The notes under the pieces are model-generated. The model was not told the origin of the DNA. It saw nothing but the letters and a program-made list of their open reading frames with translations, and ran no database searches. Below are positions 46,956 through 59,324 of a stretch of DNA of 64,000 nt, piece by piece. Location: contig NW_022097993.1 of assembly GCF_002288925.2 (NCBI RefSeq), forward strand, positions 13,993,739 to 14,057,738, given 5' to 3'. Origin of the DNA: Delphinapterus leucas (taxonomy: Eukaryota; Chordata; Mammalia; Artiodactyla; Monodontidae). Position numbers and translations under genes: made by a program. Each line of letters begins with the position of its first letter. The stretch's first letter is position 1.

Positions 46956-49899
46956 CACAAGACAAGTCTATACTTAAGGAAGTTAGGTAAACTCCATTTC
47001 TTCATGGAAAATTGTATAGGAAAGGGTATGATACCAAAGTGTGTAAAGATTTGTGGATATTTACAACCAATCTACCAAAAAATGAGAATAACCAAAGATA
47101 CATATAAACTTAGCATACCTATTCTACTGTATCTGTTGTCTCTGCTTTAAAGGAATTGGCTTTGATGCTATTTCATAATTCTATAATTTATGCTGACTCC
47201 TGTACTGCCTGGTATGCTTACTTTAGCTCTATGCCATAAAAAAATCGATTAGCTGAAACATGACAATATGAATGTAGCTCTGATGCTTGTTGAATTCAGT
47301 GCTTAGAAATAAATAGGTAAAGGGTTGTAAGACTCCTTCATCTGAAACTTAAATAAGAACAATTTTATATAAGTCTGAAAAGAAACTGTCTACATGGTTC
47401 TATCTATAGTGTGACAAAATTTGAAAGATTTTTACTTTTATTCTTTTAAGAGAAAAATTGAAAAGTCACTAAATGACAACCATCACTATTCTATTTCCAT
47501 TAGTTTATAGATACTGACGTGAGGCTAAAGTATATTATCACTAACATGAAAAGCATAGTAATGTAAGTTCTGACCCTCATCATTAAAATCTCTGAGGACA
47601 GAATTCTTTTAAGTCACAGATCTGATTGTATATGGTGGTTAGTTACTTTCTTCATCATGATAAATGCTTATAAAGTACATATATGGAAGAAATATGCCTG
47701 ACTTTATATGTTGTTACCATCTTCTACATCCTTCCAGGGAGTACATAGCTAAGAATTATGTTCAATATTTTTTTAAAATCACATGTTTTCTGATATATTC
47801 AATCTTCTCAGCCTAAATGCTTCATCTTACTTGAGCTAACTTATTTTTTCTTTAGCTTATTGAACCTATTTTTTGTTGTTGTTGTTTTGCTTTAGATTTA
47901 GCTTATTCAAATCATATCTGGCAATACTTGTGTGAACTAAAATATCAAAGGAAAATAATTACAAATTTCTCTGTCACAATATTTATCTTCACCTATGTGG
48001 GAATAATTATTATAGAAATTTTTGCTAGAGATAATGAAGCAAATAATTTATTTTTGATGAGAAATAGTCCCAGATTTAGATTGTAAAAATAAATTGCTTC
48101 AGGAAAGGTCTTAACCCCAATTACTTCAATTAGGTGTTTCATGGAATTCATTGTAGTCAATTAATATTTGTTGAATTTATCCTGTATTCATAACACTTTG
48201 ATGAATACTGTAAAGATGTGTAAAGTGAACTCAAAGACTCTATTCTTGAAAGTCTGCTTTGAAACATAGCTATTCATATGTCTGTAGTGACTAATCAATA
48301 TTTTATAGGTTCAAATTTTTAACTTATACATTTATAATTTCTTTCAGATCTTTGGTTTTACTGTGCTGCTATTTCAATTGTACTAGAATCTACCTATTAT
48401 AAACTAATAGTTATTCATAAGTGGATCCTAACCACTCCCCCCAAAATTCATATCATCTGGTCTCAAGATTTTGTACTACTCAAAATTCTTTCCATTCTCT
48501 TTTCATACGACTTCTGGCCATATCAAAGCATCTGGATTAACCTGTCATAGTTCCTCACAGTACCTATGAAACAGAAATTTGAAGTGTTCATTTTGAAAAA
48601 AAAATTTTCTCAAAAACTAGTTTTTAATGTTGTAAACAATTACATGCAGTCATTTTCCTGTAGTTTTACTAATTGGAATTTACAAGTAAAATATATTGTT
48701 TGCACTATTAGCTGACAACTAGTGGTGACACCATAGAAAGAAGCATGGAAGGTTATTTTTGTGGAGGAGAAATTTATTCCATAATTTTACATAGAAAGAA
48801 ACTGAAAATCGAAAAGTCTGAATAACTATTCTAAATGAAAGAACTAGTACGTGGAAAAGACACCAGTTTTGGACTCTCTCATCCCAAGACTACATAACAT
48901 ATTTCTTCACATAATTCTGAGAGGAGTTACCAAGTAAGTGTTGCTCCTCCAAAGGGCATTAATTTAAATGTATTAACTTGCCTCTCTGATATACAGTCCA
49001 CTGATCTATAAGGCAAGTCAGCTGTCATTAGGGACAATAGAAAACCCTAGCTCTCCGAATTGTGGTTTAATCTACCTAAATCTGTCAGAATCCTGGTGAG
49101 AATCATATGGTAAGTGGTAGAGTTTTAATATCTAGTTGTTAAGACTCCCTAGCTGCCCATCGATTTCTCTGATGCAGTCAAGAAAAGGGGATGACTGTGT
49201 AGTTTATTGACATGGCTCCATACCTTCCATATTTTGATTTTTCACTTGGAAAAACATACGATTATAACTTTAGTTTTCATAGTTGCTAATGCATTGATAA
49301 TAATTATTTGTTTAAAATATCATGTTACTCAGCATATTCCAGTATATTCAGTATATTGATGACTTTTCAAATAAATGTCAATTATCTTATAATCTTCAAA
49401 TTTAAACTGAAACCATAATTGTTTTCTATGAATTGATGCAATAACCATGTCAGCTTATATTTGCCTATGTATTTGCTGACACAGGAGATGATCAGGACAA
49501 CTTCTCTGTCCATATCTCTGGCTCTGTCTCTCCCTGTCTCTCTGGCTCTATCTGTCTGTCTATATATCAATCTCATTTTTATGAGTAAAATAAGTAAAAT
49601 ATGTATAATATGAGTTTTAGTCTAAAATTTAAAAATATACATATTATGAGTAATAGTCTAAAATTTGAATATATATATTTTATGAGATTAGATATTCCAA
49701 TTTCCTTTAAAAAGCTGCTATAAATCTGTTACATCATAACTCCCCCAAAAGTAGAAAATGAAAAAAATATTTAAACAACATGTTTTCTTGTTTTTTTTTT
49801 TGTGAAATTCATATAATGGAATTATATGAATGGAATTAAAACAATTTATAATAATCAGAGTACCACATCTAACAGAATCTAGGAAGCAGCTCCCACCCT
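46956..49899. other. Unique DNA with weak MIR-like patches, no gene
   Basis: No gene. Weak antisense MIR similarity occurs at about 47480-47600 ('ttagtttatagatactgacg') and more clearly at about 48783-48905 ('attttacatagaaagaaact', 'gaaagaactagtacgtgg', 'gttttggactctctcatc'). A possible antisense L2 scrap lies at 48130-48240. A Leu/Arg-rich frame at 49382-49576 reflects a CTGTCT-type simple stretch near 49500-49565. Confidence 0.45.
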
Positions 49900-50177
49900 A
49901 TTTGGGACTATTCCTCAGAAATGTAAACTGCCGCTTTGGATTCCTTCCTGCTGCCTGGAGACGAGGGATCTCAGTGTGTGGTCTCTAGAACGTTTCAGGG
50001 AGTACAAAAGGTAAAAGTATTTTCATAATAATACTGTGGCATTGTTTTCCCTTTTGTCTCTGTTGATATTTTTTCTGCTGATTCCAAAACAATGATAGGT
50101 ACAATCACTGGGACCTTATCCTGAATAAAACAGGGCAACAAATTTTATTCATAGTCCTGTGTTCTTCATACACTCAT

Positions 50178-50210
<33 letters not shown>

Positions 50211-51325
50211 GTGTTGCTGAAAGATGTCCTTGATGCAGCAGTGAAAATATTACATTTATTTAATCTTAGCTCTTTGGTACAAGGAACTACTCTATGTGAC
50301 AATAAGGGAAGGACCCATAGAACATTCTGCTGCCTTTTAAATTATAAGATTTTTCTTGAGAAAGGAAGCAGTGTGATTGCTCAAGCTGTGAACTGAAATA
50401 GCCAATATTTGTCATAGAACACCATTTATACTTGAAAGAATGTCTGAGTAGTAATTTATAATTATTCAGACTTGAATAATTGTTAGACATTTTTCTCAAA
50501 AAGGATCAAAGGGAGACTGTTACTTCAAGGAAAGAACTGACAGTGTTTTTGACTGGAAATGAGATCTGAGTTTTCAAATAAAAATTAGATTTCTTAAAAA
50601 CTTGTATCTGCCACTGTGAATTTTACAGTTACCCAGTACTTTAAGGCCTTTATGATGAAATAGGTAGTGATATTAGTGAAAGTGATTTTTTGATAAAATG
50701 TAATGTGTCAAAAACTGGAATATCTGCATAACTCAGTGAAACATTTCCAAATGATCAATGCTTGATATTAAAAGATTCTTTATGGATAAGGGTTCATTCA
50801 AGTTCAGGACAATAGATTTTTATATAACAAAGTACAAAAACTTTGTCGATATAGCTTGAAATTGCAAATTGCAACTAATGTTCAAGATAGTACCACGTGT
50901 TGAATTTGAGTAGAGAATCAAAGAAGAATATCCACAAGTACCTGAAAATGCTGTTAAAATACTTTTTCTTTTTCTGATTACATAAGACTATAAGGCTAAA
51001 TTTTCTCCATGTACATTGACCAAAACCAGATAGAACAGTAGATTAAATGTAGAAGCAGGTGAAATTCAAGCTGTCTTCTTTTAAACCAGAGATTACATAG
51101 CTTTGCCAAAACATAAAATGATTTCCTTCAGCACATTAATTTTTAAAAAAGATAATATACTTATTTTCCATAAAAACTATTTGTGCTAATAATGGCTTTA
51201 TTATTAATTTAAATTGAATTAATAACTATGGTTATTTTTCAGTCTTAATTCGTATGTCAAATATTGAAAGATAAAAATAATATAAACCAAAGTTCTCTTG
51301 AGTATAATTTTTGTTTAAACTTTTC
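49900..51325 (+). pseudogene. Fossil hAT-superfamily transposon with decayed transposase
   Basis: In active relatives the transposase cuts and pastes the element and ends in a conserved hAT dimerisation region. DNA landmarks follow such an element in order: 'gaacgtttcagggagtac' (49989), 'atgtccttgatgcagcagtg' (50224), 'ctcaagctgtgaactgaa' (50379), 'ggtagtgatattagtgaaag' (50662), 'tcaaagaagaatatccacaa' (50918), 'gctgttaaaatactttttct' (50951, the C-terminal dimerisation region). The short frame 50211-50396 includes DVLDAAVKILHLF. Frames are broken throughout and a (CA)15 repeat interrupts it at 50179-50208. The terminal repeats were not found with confidence. The subfamily (Charlie/Buster-like) is inferred from memory. 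Confidence 0.7.
50179..50208 (+). repeat. (CA)15 microsatellite
   Basis: Fifteen uninterrupted CA units, within the decayed hAT coding region. Confidence 0.97.
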
Positions 51326-51499
51326 AATGTTTTAAGTTCAAAAATTATTTGTATTGTAATTTTTAATGTTTTAATTTTTAATTCTTACACATTTAAAGCC
51401 ATTAAATATTAATTTTAATTTCTATTATTTTAAATTTTAATTTATTTTTAAAACTTTATATATTTTAATATTTTAAGTGAGCTTTTTAACTTTGTAATT

Positions 51500-53130
51500 T
51501 ATTAACTTTAAACTTTTTCAGTGTACATAAAAGTTGCAAAGAGAGAACATAGTGTTCTCATATATCACTCTCATAATTTTCTCTAATATAATGTTGTTCA
51601 TAATTATGGTACAAATAAATTGATATTTGCTCAGTAGTATAGACTGAACTGCAGGTATTTGTTTTTATTTCTCCAGTTTTGCACTAATGTCCTTTTTTTT
51701 TTTTTTTTTGCTGGAGGAGAGGAAAATATATTTTAACAGAAAATATGCCAGTGGTGTATAGAGATGGGCTTTGTTATTTCCTTATTATTGACTAACCAAT
51801 CATGATGGATGGAACATTCTTTCCTTTACAGAACATTACATGGTTAGAGGAACCCATAATTCACAGTTACTTCTGAGGTTTTTTTCTTAAGTAAGTATTC
51901 TAAATATTATCACTCTGAAATTTCTCCAATATCACTTTCAAGTCAATTAATCACTAGGAAAACGAAGACACCATTTTATTCTTTTTTCTGGTTTAAAGGC
52001 AGTGTTTTTAACAGGCAACTCACAATGATACAAAAACATTTTGTTGACTCTAATCTGAAACTTTGGATTTGTTTGTGAAATTTTTTTTTATCTTAATCAG
52101 AAGAATAGATTTCTGAATCATTTGAGGTGAAACTGCATATGACATATGTTAAATACAAGCAGGGTAATTGTTATGTCATAAAGTAGACCACTTCCTTTTT
52201 TCCCTCATCTTACCTTAGTTTCCTAGTTGAATCCACAGTTAGACACCTATTTATTTCTTCGCTTTTGTCCATTTTCTGCCAGGCAGACAGAACTAACAAG
52301 ACTTTGATAAAAGAAATTGAAGAAGACACAAACAAATGGAAAGATATCCTGTGTTCATGGATTATAGGAATTAATGTTATTAAAATATTCAGAGTACTCA
52401 ACCCACAGCCAACTAGTGTCCTTTTAAAATTTATGGGTCAGAATCCAATCCAGGACACCAAGTTACATTTTAATGCTGTATCTAATTAGTTTCCTCCAAT
52501 CTATAAGAGTATCTTAGAATTTTCTTGTCTTTCACAAACTTGCCAGTTTTGGAGAGTATTTTGCAGAATGTTCCTCAATTTGAGTTTGTCTGAAGTTTTC
52601 TCAGGATTACACTGAGGCTATGGATTTTGTGAAGAATAGCGCAGAGGCGTGTGTGCCTTCTCAGTACATATATCAGGGGCACATGACACCAACATGATGG
52701 CCTTGATCACTGTAGTTACAATCTTCCCCTTTTAATACACCTTTCTTAAGGAGAATCACTAAGTTAAGCCTGGCCTCCAGTGGAGGGGATATGATACCCA
52801 TCTCTTAGAAATAAGTGAGTCAAATGTCCTGTTTCACATACAATTTCATCACTAATTTTAACATTCTTCAGTGAATCTCACCTGCAGCAACTATGATCAT
52901 GGTTCTATTGGCGATTTTCTATTTTCCTGATTCTTTCCTATTTGGATTTTTTCTGCAAGGAATATTTGTTCCTTTTTTTATTTAGTAATTTATGTAAAAA
53001 TCCACTGATTTATGTTTTTTATTTTATCTTTGGGTTTATAATCCAATACTACTCTTATTCATTATACTCTGCCTTTTGCCATTACAAGTTCTTTCAGTTT
53101 GGCTCCTGTGTACCTTTATCATGACCCCAT
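51500..53130. mobile_element. Ancient L1-like UTR sequence, split by a retrocopy
   Basis: 51510-51690 ('gttctcatatatcactctca', 'tttgctcagtagtatagact', 'ccagttttgcactaatgtcc') and 52426-53130 ('ccaatccaggacaccaag', 'gcagaatgttcctcaatttg', 'agtttgtctgaagttttctc', 'ccttctcagtacatatatca') are consecutive parts of a common old mammalian repeat that I associate with L1M UTR sequence. The two parts become contiguous when the TSD-flanked insert 51697-52411 is removed. Strand and subfamily are uncertain. Confidence 0.55.
51697..52411 (-). mobile_element. TSD-flanked retrocopy with poly-A tail, chimeric with an L1 piece
   Basis: The insert is flanked by 'actaatgtcctttt' (51683-51696) and 'actagtgtcctttt' (52412-52425), 14 bp with one mismatch. 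Its left end is a T run (51693-51709), the poly-A tail of a minus-strand copy. Read on minus, the first ~110 bp (52411-52299) contain L1 ORF2 in antisense (plus-strand landmark 'gaaattgaagaagacacaaa'). The remaining ~590 bp (52298-51710) are unlike any repeat I recognise. A minus-strand frame, 52401-52210, ends CLTVDSTRKLR but has no domain. I infer an L1-mediated copy of a transcript; the parent is unknown. Confidence 0.65.
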
Positions 53131-53329
53131 TCCTTTATTATGTGAGCACTTCCTTCATTGCTCTTACTACAAGATGCTTTAGCTTACGTTGTATTTTCCC
53201 TGCCCTGACCCTCGAATCAAACATTTCTCCAAAGAGTTCTAGTCCCTTAGTTTGGAGAATGCCTTTGGAAACCAAGACCTGAGTAGTAGTTGTACTCAGT
53301 GCTACTCAGGTGTCAGTACTACTCAGAGA

Positions 53330-54930
53330 TCATTGATTGCTCTTCTGTCAATTCAGATCTGCTATTGAGTCCCTCTAGTAAAATTTCTTTTAAGTTGTTG
53401 GATTTTCAATTCTAGAATTTCTATTGGTTCTTTTATATAATTTCTATCCCTTTATTGTGATATGTAGTGAGATATAGTTGTCACACTTTCCTTTGTTCTT
53501 CAGAGGTGTTTTTATTTAGTTCCTTGAGCATATTTATAATGACCAATTTAAATTATTTGTCTTCTAAATCCAAGTCCCTTCACAGACAGCTTCTATTGAA
53601 TGCTTATTTTCCTTTGTATGGACAACAGTTTTCTGTTTATTTGCAAGTCTCCTAAATTTTTATTTAAACCTAGACATTTTAGATAACATGGGATAGCAGT
53701 TCTGGAATCAGATTCCTCAGTGGTTGCTGTTTCTGTTTCTGTTGTTGCTAATGTTGCTGTATGTTTATTTACTTTTCTATACTATTTCTCTATAACTTTT
53801 ATTCCCTGCAGTGTGCAGCCACTAAATCCTCTGTTGTTGTTTGTTTCTTTTGTTTCATTAATTATTATCCTTGCTTTAGTTCATTTGGGCTGTTAGAACA
53901 GCATAAAATGGGTGACTTATAAATTATAGAAATATATTTCTCATAGTTACAAAGGTCAGGAAACCCAAGATGTAGGTGCCAGTAGATCTCTGTCTGATGG
54001 AAGCCTGTTTCCTGGTTCACAGGTGCCCTTTCTGCTGGGCCCTCACATGGCAGAAGGCAAAGGGAGCTGTCTGGGCTCTCATTTATAAAAGCTCTAATCC
54101 CAATAATCAGGGTTCCACACTCATGACCTAATCACTTCCCAAAGGCCCCACCTCCATTGGGGGGACTACACTGGGTATTAGGTGTTAATATATGAATTTC
54201 AAGGTACACAAACTGTCATTCTACATCCTTCATGTTTATTTTAAAACTTGACTTCCTACTAGTTGGACCTCGGTCAGCAGTCAGCATAGCTTAGTGGTCA
54301 GCCAATGATTTCCTTAAGTTCCTTTAGACAGTAAGTCTTCTACCCTTAGAAGATAATATGTGTGTACGTGTTAGAAGGGATTACCTTCAACATACAAGTA
54401 GTATTAATGCTGCCTTTTTCTTCCCTTGCTCCTTGTACATTCCTTCTGAAACAGCCAAGGTGAATAACTGCAGCCCTGTCCAGTCTCTCCTGGGCTTGCT
54501 TGCAACTTTCTCTATCACCAGGAATGTGACAGAGCTTTTCCAACCCCTCTGTATACTTCCTGTTCCCTAAACATTACTTTAAAATTTTTGGCTGTGATCT
54601 TGTTTGCCCAAATTAGTATTGTATTGATAGCTTTAGGCGGCTTCTATTACATGTTAACTAATTGCCGCTGATTGTTTTCAGTGCCTGAGGATAAAGGTTT
54701 TTTGTTTTTCTTTTTTTTTTCTTTTTCTCCTGAGCTGAGCTCTGAGTCAGGTCAAACAGTCATCAAAGCCTGGGGATAAGACTTTTCCTGGGAGCTCCAT
54801 GTTGGGTCAAATAGTGGCAATATGCTGGTGATAGGACTTTCAATGTGTTCCATAGGTATACTCCTTCTGATGGCCGAGAGGCTGGTGGGTTTTTGGCCAG
54901 AGTTTTGTCCTAAAACTCTTTAAACAGAGA
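53330..54930 (-). mobile_element. L1M 5' UTR/ORF1-upstream region, split by a solo LTR
   Basis: Plus-strand landmarks of the antisense old-L1 5' region: 'aattcagatctgctattgag', 'tctagaatttctattggttc', 'cctagacattttagataaca', 'ccctgcagtgtgcagccact', then, after the LTR, 'gtcagccaatgatttcctta', 'gcagccctgtccagtctctc', 'gtgataggactttcaatgtg'. No coding frame remains. Confidence 0.6.
53872..54224 (-). mobile_element. MaLR-type solo LTR inserted in the L1M
   Basis: About 353 bp matching a MaLR LTR in antisense: 'ctttagttcatttgggctgt', 'gaagcctgtttcctggttca', 'ggccctcacatggcagaagg', 'ccacactcatgacctaatca', 'cttcccaaaggccccacctc'. The short flank 'atcct' (53867-53871 and 54225-54229) fits the 5 bp duplication made by retroviral-type integration. 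It interrupts the L1M sequence, which resumes at about 54235. There is no internal region and no coding sequence. Confidence 0.75.
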
Positions 54931-55069
54931 CCTAGTATTTTTTTCTTGAATAAACATTTTTGTTTGTTAACATTTTGATAATTTCCAGAGTTCAATGTTT
55001 GTGAAATACATCTTGAATAAATGCTATTCTCTTGAATGGAAATTATTGGGTTTTAGTTTCAAATATATT

Positions 55070-55285
55070 TCTAGTCAAAATCCTAGCCGTTTACTTTTTA
55101 TTTTTTTAAATTACAGAATGATTCTAGAATTCATCTGGAAGTAAACTCAAGTGCAACTTGACACATTTAGATAAAAATATATATATAAATAATTTTTATA
55201 ACACTATCACTAAATGGTGCAAAAATTAAAGCCTTATGATACTGGCAGCAGATTATGTTTTAGTGAATTTTACAAATTTGATTGG
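55070..55285 (+). mobile_element. Old L1M ORF2 fragment
   Basis: 'agtcaaaatcctagccgttt', 'gattctagaattcatctgga', 'aaagccttatgatactggca' match sense L1 ORF2 in the order expected for an old family. Frames are broken. Confidence 0.5.
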
Positions 55286-55539
55286 AATCCAGTTCTTGTT
55301 AAAATAATCAATATAAATTACACATATTTCTAACATATAATTTTTTCTAATGTTTTATAAAATGTTCTTGAGATAATAAATTAGAAATTGGAATATTTTA
55401 CTATTGTACCCTATGCAACTTTTCTATATACTTTATTACCTCTTAATTATGCCTTGATACAAATATATCTTTTACATTTTAATGTAATACACACACAATA
55501 TTATGGAACTAAATCTGATATCTTCTCCATTTATTACTT

Positions 55540-55680
55540 CCTTCAGTGATTGAATGTTGTTACATTCCAAGTAGTATACTGAATAATGGGGACATAGGAT
55601 TAAATAAGATGAACAGGATCCCTACCCTCATAGAATTTTCTTATTGGAATAAGACATAGATAAAACAAACTAAATATATG
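55540..55680 (-). mobile_element. L2 LINE 3' fragment
   Basis: 'gaataatggggacataggat', 'gaacaggatccctaccctca', 'tagaattttcttattggaat', 'aagacatagataaaacaaac' follow the antisense L2 3' region. Confidence 0.6.
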
Positions 55681-55689
55681 TAGCACAGG

Positions 55690-56559
55690 GGCAATCAGAA
55701 TTGCCAACATCAACCAAACACTGAAAATATAAACTTGTTTGCTCTTAGTACACACGCAACAAATTTTTAAAGCATCACAATGCTGTCACTTTATCCAGCT
55801 AGAGCAAAACAGAACTTAACATGTCATAAGAGATAACATTGACCAGGGGCAGAATTTGTCACTTCTAGTTCCCCATCTTTCACTAGACACTTAAAGGCTT
55901 AACTTCATAAGACTTCTGATGCGAGGAATAATTTTGATGAAAACCCAAATAGATATTCTGTTGGGTTCTCTAATTAAAACAGTATTATAAATATCAATAT
56001 GGACAAAGATATTGTCTTAAAAAAAGTTGTAAATAGCCTTGAATTTCCCTGCAAAAGATGGAGATGAAGAGGGTTAAGATAATCATACAAGTAGCTCATC
56101 TGGACTCTGGAATTAATAAACTGTAACAGGTTAAGAAGTAAAGAGTATATACACTCTATTTCCATACCTATGAAATAAATAGTTTCCAGAACTTTGGTCA
56201 TGTCACTGAACGTCTCTGAGAAGACCTCAGAGAAAAAAAGGTAAAACATATTTTAATTGAATTACAGCACACTGTGAGGCTTTCAGGAAAAAAAAAAATA
56301 TATGTGTGTATATATTTACATACCTGTATATGTGCCTTATGTTTATATGTATGTATGTGCGTGTATACACCTATTGAACATGTACAAAGACAGATACACA
56401 TACACACATTTTAGGGGGCTTTTCCCTACTATTACCTTCTTAATAGTTTATTGAGAATATTATCATTGCTTATTAAAAATATTATTGATTCTTCTAGGAG
56501 TTAGAAAGTGATCATTTGAATAATCTTTGTCCCACGAAATATGCACTCTGCATATCATA
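55690..56559. other. Unique DNA with a TA/TG simple stretch, no gene
   Basis: No gene. An A run followed by TA/TG-rich and CA-rich simple sequence lies at about 56288-56408 and produces the His/Tyr/Cys-rich frame at 56198-56407 (minus). Confidence 0.5.
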
Positions 56560-56568
56560 CACATATGA

Positions 56569-59315
56569 TTTTTTTTTTATTGGGAGTATATTGTTTTACA
56601 ATGTTGTGTTAGTTTCTACTGTACAGTGGAGTTCCTGTGCTATACAGCAGGTTCTTATTTGTTATCTATTTTATACATATTAGTGTATATTTGTCAATCC
56701 CAATCTCCCAATTCATCCCAGCCCCACTTTCCCCCCTTGGTGTCCATACATTTGTTCTCTACATCTGTGTCTCTATTTCTGCCTTGCAAACCAGTTCATC
56801 TGTACCATTTTTCTAGATTCCACATATATGTGTTAATATATGATATTTATTTTTCTCTTTCTGACTTACTTCACTCTGTATGATGGTCTCTAGTTCCATC
56901 CACATCTCTACAAATGATCTAATTTCACTCCTTTTTATGGCTGAGTAATATTCCATTGTATATATGTACCACATCTTCTTTATCCATTCATCTGTCAATG
57001 GACATTTATGTTGCATCCATGACCAGGCTATTGTATTAGTGCTGCAGTGAACATTGAGGTGCATGTGTCTTCTTGAATTATGGTTTTCCTTGGGTATATG
57101 CCCAGTAGGGGGATTGCTGGGCCATATGGTAATTCTATTTTTAGTTTTTTAAGGAACCTCCATACTGTTCTCCATAGTGGTTACATCAATTTACATTCCC
57201 ACCAACTGTGCAGGAGGGTTCCCTTTTCTCCACACCCTCTCCAGAATTTAGTGTTTGTAGATTTTCTGATGATGCCCATTCTAACAAGTGTGAGGTGATA
57301 ACTTATTGTAGTTTTCATTTGCATTTATCTAATAATTAGTGATGTCGAGCAGCTTTTCATGTGCTTCTTGGCCATCTGTATGTCTTCTTTTGAGAAATCT
57401 CTATTTAGGTCTTCTGCCCTTTGTTGGATTGGATTGTTTGTTTTTTTGATATTGAGCTGCATGAGTTGTTTATATATTTTGGAGATTAATCTTTTGTCTG
57501 TTGATTTGTTTTGCAAATATTTTCTCCTATTCTGGGGGTTGCCTTTTCATCTTGTTTAGAGTTTTCTTTGCAGTGCCAAAGCTTTTAAGTTTCATTAGGT
57601 CCTGTTTGTTTATTTTTATTTTCATTACTCTAGGAGGTGGGTCAAAAAAGATCTTTCTATGGTTTATGTCAGAGTGTTCCTCCTATGTTTTCCTCTAAGA
57701 GTTTGATAGAGTCCAGTCTTACATTTAGGTCTTTAATCCATTTTGAGTTTATTTTTGTGTATGGTGTTAGGGAGTGTTCTAATTTCATTCTTTTACATGT
57801 AGCTGTCCAGTTTTCCCAGCACCACTTACTGAAGAGACTGTCTTTTCTCCATTGTACACACTTGCCTCCTTTGTCATAGATTAGTTGACCATATGTGCAT
57901 GAGTTTTTCTCTGGGTTTTCTATCCTGTTCCATTGATCTATATTTTTGTTTTTGTGCCAATACCATAGTGTCTGGATTACTGTAGGTTTGTAGCATAGTC
58001 TGAAGCCAGGGATCCTCTGATTCCTCCAGCCCCATTTTTTTTTTCTCAAGATTCTTTTGGCTATTTGGGGTCTTTTGTGTCTCCAAACAAATTTTAAGAT
58101 TTTTTGTTCTAGTTCTGTAAAAAATGCCATTGGTAATTTGATAGGGATTGCATTGAACCTGTAGATTGCTTTGGGAAGTATAGTTATTTTCACCCTATTG
58201 ATTCTTCCAATCCAAGAACATGGTATATCTCTCCATCTGTTTGTGTCATCTTTGATTACTTTCATCAGTATCCTATGGTTTTCCAAGTACACATATTTTG
58301 CCTCCTTAGGTAGGTTTATTCCTAGGTATTTTATTCTTTTTGATGCAATAGTAAATTGAAATTTTCCTTAATTTCTCTTTCTGATCTTTCATTGTTAGTG
58401 TATAGGAATGCAAGAGGTTTCTGTGCATTGATTTTGAATCCTGCAACATTATCAAATTCATTGATTATCTGTAGTAGTTTTCTGGTGGCATCTTTAGGAG
58501 TTTCTATGTAAAGTATCAGGTCATCTGCAAAGACATTTTTACTTTTTCTTTTCCAATTTGTATTCTTTTTATTTCTTTTTCTTCTCTGATTGCCATGGCT
58601 AGGACTTCCAAAACTATGTGAATAATAATGGTGAGAGTGGGCATCCTTGTCTTGTTCCTGAGCTTAGAGGAAATGCTTTCAGTTTTTCACCATTGAGAAT
58701 GATGTTTACTGTGGGTTTGTTGTATATGGTCTTTATTATATTGAGGTAGGTCCCCTCTATATCCACTTTCTGGAGAGTTTTTATCATAAATGGGTGTTGA
58801 ATTTTGTCAAAAGCTTTCTTCTGCATCTATTGAGATGATCATATAGTTTTTATTCTTCAATTTGTTAATATGGTTTATTATATTGATTGATTTGCATATA
58901 TTGAAGAATCCTTGCATTACTGGGATAAATCCCACTTTATCATGGTGTATGATCCTTTTAATGTGTTGTTGGATTCTCTTTTCTACTATTTTTGGGGGAT
59001 TTTTGTATCTATATTCATTGGTGATATTGGTCTGTAATTTTCTTTTTCTGTAGTAACTTTGATGTTGGTATCAGATTGATGGTGGCCTTCATAATGAGCT
59101 TGGGAATATTCCTTCCTCTGCAACTTTTTGGAAGAGTATGAGAAAAATTTGGTGTTAGGTCTTCTCTAAATGTCTGATAGAATTCACCTGTGAAACCATC
59201 TAGTCCTGAAGCTTTGTTTGCTGGAAAATTTTTAATCACAGTTTCAATTTCATTACTTGTGATTGGTCAGTTCATATTTTCTATTTATTCCTGGTTCAGT
59301 CTTGGAAGGTTATAT
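56569..59315 (-). mobile_element. 5'-truncated LINE-1 with 9 bp target-site duplication
   Basis: Minus-strand L1, with tail at 56569-56580 (T-rich on plus), 3' UTR to about 56812, and ORF2 C-terminal two-thirds up to 59315, where it stops inside the reverse-transcriptase region. Flanks carry 'cacatatga' at 56560-56568 and 59316-59324. ORF1, the 5' UTR and the endonuclease were never copied, which is typical of abortive reverse transcription. The 3' UTR differs from that of the L1 at 11475, so it is a different L1 lineage. Confidence 0.92.
56813..59315 (-). pseudogene. L1 ORF2 C-terminal pseudogene
   Basis: The longest intact piece is 58292-57669 (207 codons; [34 protein letters not shown]), the region after the polymerase core. 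The reverse-transcriptase core is readable at 59239-59015 (FPANKASGLDGFTGEFYQTF) and 58826-58614 ([27 protein letters not shown]). FADD is kept near 58530, but small deletions upstream shift the frame. The C-terminus ends HILTHICGI at 56813. With the 5' third missing it cannot encode a working ORF2p. Confidence 0.88.
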
Positions 59316-59324
59316 CACATATGA

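Noticed and set aside
52210..52401. Frame ending in CLTVDSTRKLR as a possible gene
   Set aside because: It crosses the L1-derived/unknown junction of the retrocopy and has no domain or initiation context. I kept the locus as a retrocopy, not a gene.
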